Source: Phoebastria nigripes
Lineage: Eukaryota; Chordata; Aves; Procellariiformes; Diomedeidae
DNA: 64,000 nt
Direction: 5' to 3'
Assembly: GCA_035582835.1 (NCBI GenBank)
Contig: JAYKAV010000289.1
Span: 486,002 to 550,001 of the forward strand
Every line of letters starts with the position of its first letter. Position 1 is the stretch's first letter. Positions 62,901 to 64,000 of this stretch are shown piece by piece. The translations under genes were made by a program, and so were the position numbers. The notes under the pieces were generated by a model. The model made no database searches and was not told the origin of the DNA. It was given only the letters and a program-made list of their open reading frames with translations.

Positions 62901-62944
62901 CCAACTGCGACTCCAGTGTTCCCGATTCCTCCACCATACAAGAC
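59784..62944 (-). CDS. SPTAN1: SPTAN1, spectrin alpha chain non-erythrocytic 1, C-terminal end (partial)
   Basis: The last seven coding exons of alpha-II spectrin, the cytoskeletal scaffold under the plasma membrane. They cover the end of the last spectrin repeats and the calmodulin-like EF-hand domain that closes the protein. Residues are nearly identical to human as remembered: [109 protein letters not shown], and terminal FTRSLFVN. The first two EF loops, [12 protein letters not shown] and [12 protein letters not shown], keep their calcium ligands; later ones are degenerate, as usual for spectrin. The gene continues beyond the right edge. Its 3' end abuts that of DYNC2I2. Confidence 0.97.
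60621..60768 (-). CDS. SPTAN1: SPTAN1 exon (EF-hand 2-3)
   Basis: Encodes [35 protein letters not shown] and [11 protein letters not shown]. The second calcium loop is split with the preceding exon. Donor gtacgt. Confidence 0.97.
61096..61242 (-). CDS. SPTAN1: SPTAN1 exon (EF-hand 1)
   Basis: Encodes [34 protein letters not shown] and ILDTVDPN. The first EF loop has Asp, Asp, Ser, Gly and Glu at the expected places. Confidence 0.97.
61723..61776 (-). CDS. SPTAN1: SPTAN1 exon, 54 nt
   Basis: Encodes [17 protein letters not shown] plus two bases of a Lys codon, linking the last spectrin helix to the EF domain. Donor gtgagt. Confidence 0.95.
62178..62374 (-). CDS. SPTAN1: SPTAN1 exon (last spectrin repeat)
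   Basis: Encodes [40 protein letters not shown] and the helix to [10 protein letters not shown]. Acceptor cacctaacag, donor gtattg. Confidence 0.97.
62890..62944 (-). CDS. SPTAN1: SPTAN1 exon, 55 nt
   Basis: Encodes [18 protein letters not shown]. Acceptor gtgtttag, donor gtaagc. It is the most upstream SPTAN1 exon in the window. Confidence 0.93.
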
Positions 62945-64000
62945 CTAAACACAGAATCACAGTGAGAAAGAGCACTTATCCCATAAAAAAATGGCAGGTG
63001 GGGCTTGAAATTAACAGTCCTTCCTCAAAATTAAAAATCCTTACAGCAGTATTATTCTCCTGTAGATATTTAAACACTGTTTTTGTGTTTTGTTTATTCT
63101 GACTCATCCTGTTTCAGACTGACACGTGTACATCTTGTTTGATTCTTATCTCTTTGTATAGTTAATTTCTAGCCCCATTTGAAAGGCAATTTGATCAGCA
63201 GCCACACTTCATGCCAGACCCAAAGCGCCCGCTTTACTGGACCTAATGAAATTAGAAATTTAGTGCAGTCCCACCCCACTCCACCGTGCCCAGCACACAC
63301 ACACACACACACACACATGAACTACAGGTGATTCACTGGAGATGGGCTGTATTTGCCAGTGAGGTACAGGAGCTCTACAGAGGTGTGTTACATGGGGATA
63401 AAATGGGGGAAAAAGACCTTGAAAACTACTGGTTTGGTTTAAAAGTAATCTTAATATGGCATAATCACTGCAGAAAACTATAGACCTCTCCTACACAGCA
63501 GTGGTTGGTGGACAGTTGCCTTTCCCGCCCCAGCTCTCCCATCCTGCGCCCAGAGAAGCTACGGCACAGCCACTGCCCTCCGTCTGATTTCCACACTGAG
63601 CACACTGCAGCCCCCACACCAGCATATAAAGATCACCACTGTGGTGATCATCTCCAAGACCTACTTCATATGGACTAGCTACNGAAAGTCTCTGGGTGCT
63701 GCTTTTCTCCCCAAGATCCTAAGCAACCTTTAAGCAGCAGTGTTTTAAGAATCTCTGTCCTTCCAACACGTATGGTGCGAGTCCATAATGAACGACTGTG
63801 CACGGACAGCAAGTCTGGGCGCTGTGCAGGTAGGCTGTNCTCTCCTTTGACTCTGTGGTATTTAAGTTCCTAAAACTTAAGTCGCTGGTATTTAAGTCAC
63901 TAAACCCAGGTTTTCATCCCCACTGAAATCTATCNTCCTACATGCTTTTGAGCTTCTTGATAAGGGGATTTCAAGTGCTGAATCACTCTGTAGCAATGAA
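62945..64000 (-). other. SPTAN1: SPTAN1 intron, runs off the window
   Basis: No further spectrin exon could be recognised. A CA dinucleotide repeat lies at 63294-63317. Confidence 0.6.
63294..63317 (+). repeat. (CA)12 microsatellite
   Basis: Twelve CA units in the SPTAN1 intron. Confidence 0.95.

Overview
This window is vertebrate nuclear DNA, most likely from a bird or another sauropsid. Genes are split into many short exons with GT-AG introns. Promoters are CpG islands. Interspersed repeats are few and old (CR1-like and MIR-like pieces). Single N characters are scattered through the sequence. I found no bacterial, viral or mobile gene cluster, and nothing that looks like a new multi-gene system. 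The interest is in gene structure and regulation inside an old conserved block. The gene order PKN3 - SET - DYNC2I2 (WDR34) - SPTAN1, with the same relative orientations, is that of human 9q34.11 read in reverse.

Layout: 1-1,500, nothing recognised beyond a likely PKN3 3' flank. 1,500-21,470, PKN3 on the minus strand (22 coding exons, all phases agree, 939 or 933 codons). 20,820-21,860, CpG island over its first exon. 21,890-24,250, intergenic DNA with a second CpG-rich block that has no gene I recognise. About 24,300-28,002, 3' flank and 3' UTR of SET. 28,003-34,929, SET on the minus strand (8 coding exons, 277 residues). 33,990-35,950, SET CpG island with a roughly 52-bp periodic array of NRF1-like sites. 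36,000-50,600, about 15 kb of intergenic DNA without a recognisable gene. 50,690-51,780, CpG island of DYNC2I2 with a CRE and an RFX X-box-like palindrome just upstream of the ATG. 51,360-59,400, DYNC2I2 on the plus strand (9 coding exons, about 500 residues). 59,588-64,000, 3' end of SPTAN1 on the minus strand, tail to tail with DYNC2I2. Its last 7 coding exons are present, and the rest of the gene lies beyond the window.

Functionally the genes are independent neighbours: a Rho-effector AGC kinase (PKN3), a nuclear histone chaperone and PP2A inhibitor (SET), an intermediate chain of the ciliary dynein-2 motor (DYNC2I2), and the alpha chain of non-erythroid spectrin (SPTAN1). I built the exon models by hand from splice signals, reading-frame continuity and remembered family sequence. 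No alignment or database search was run.
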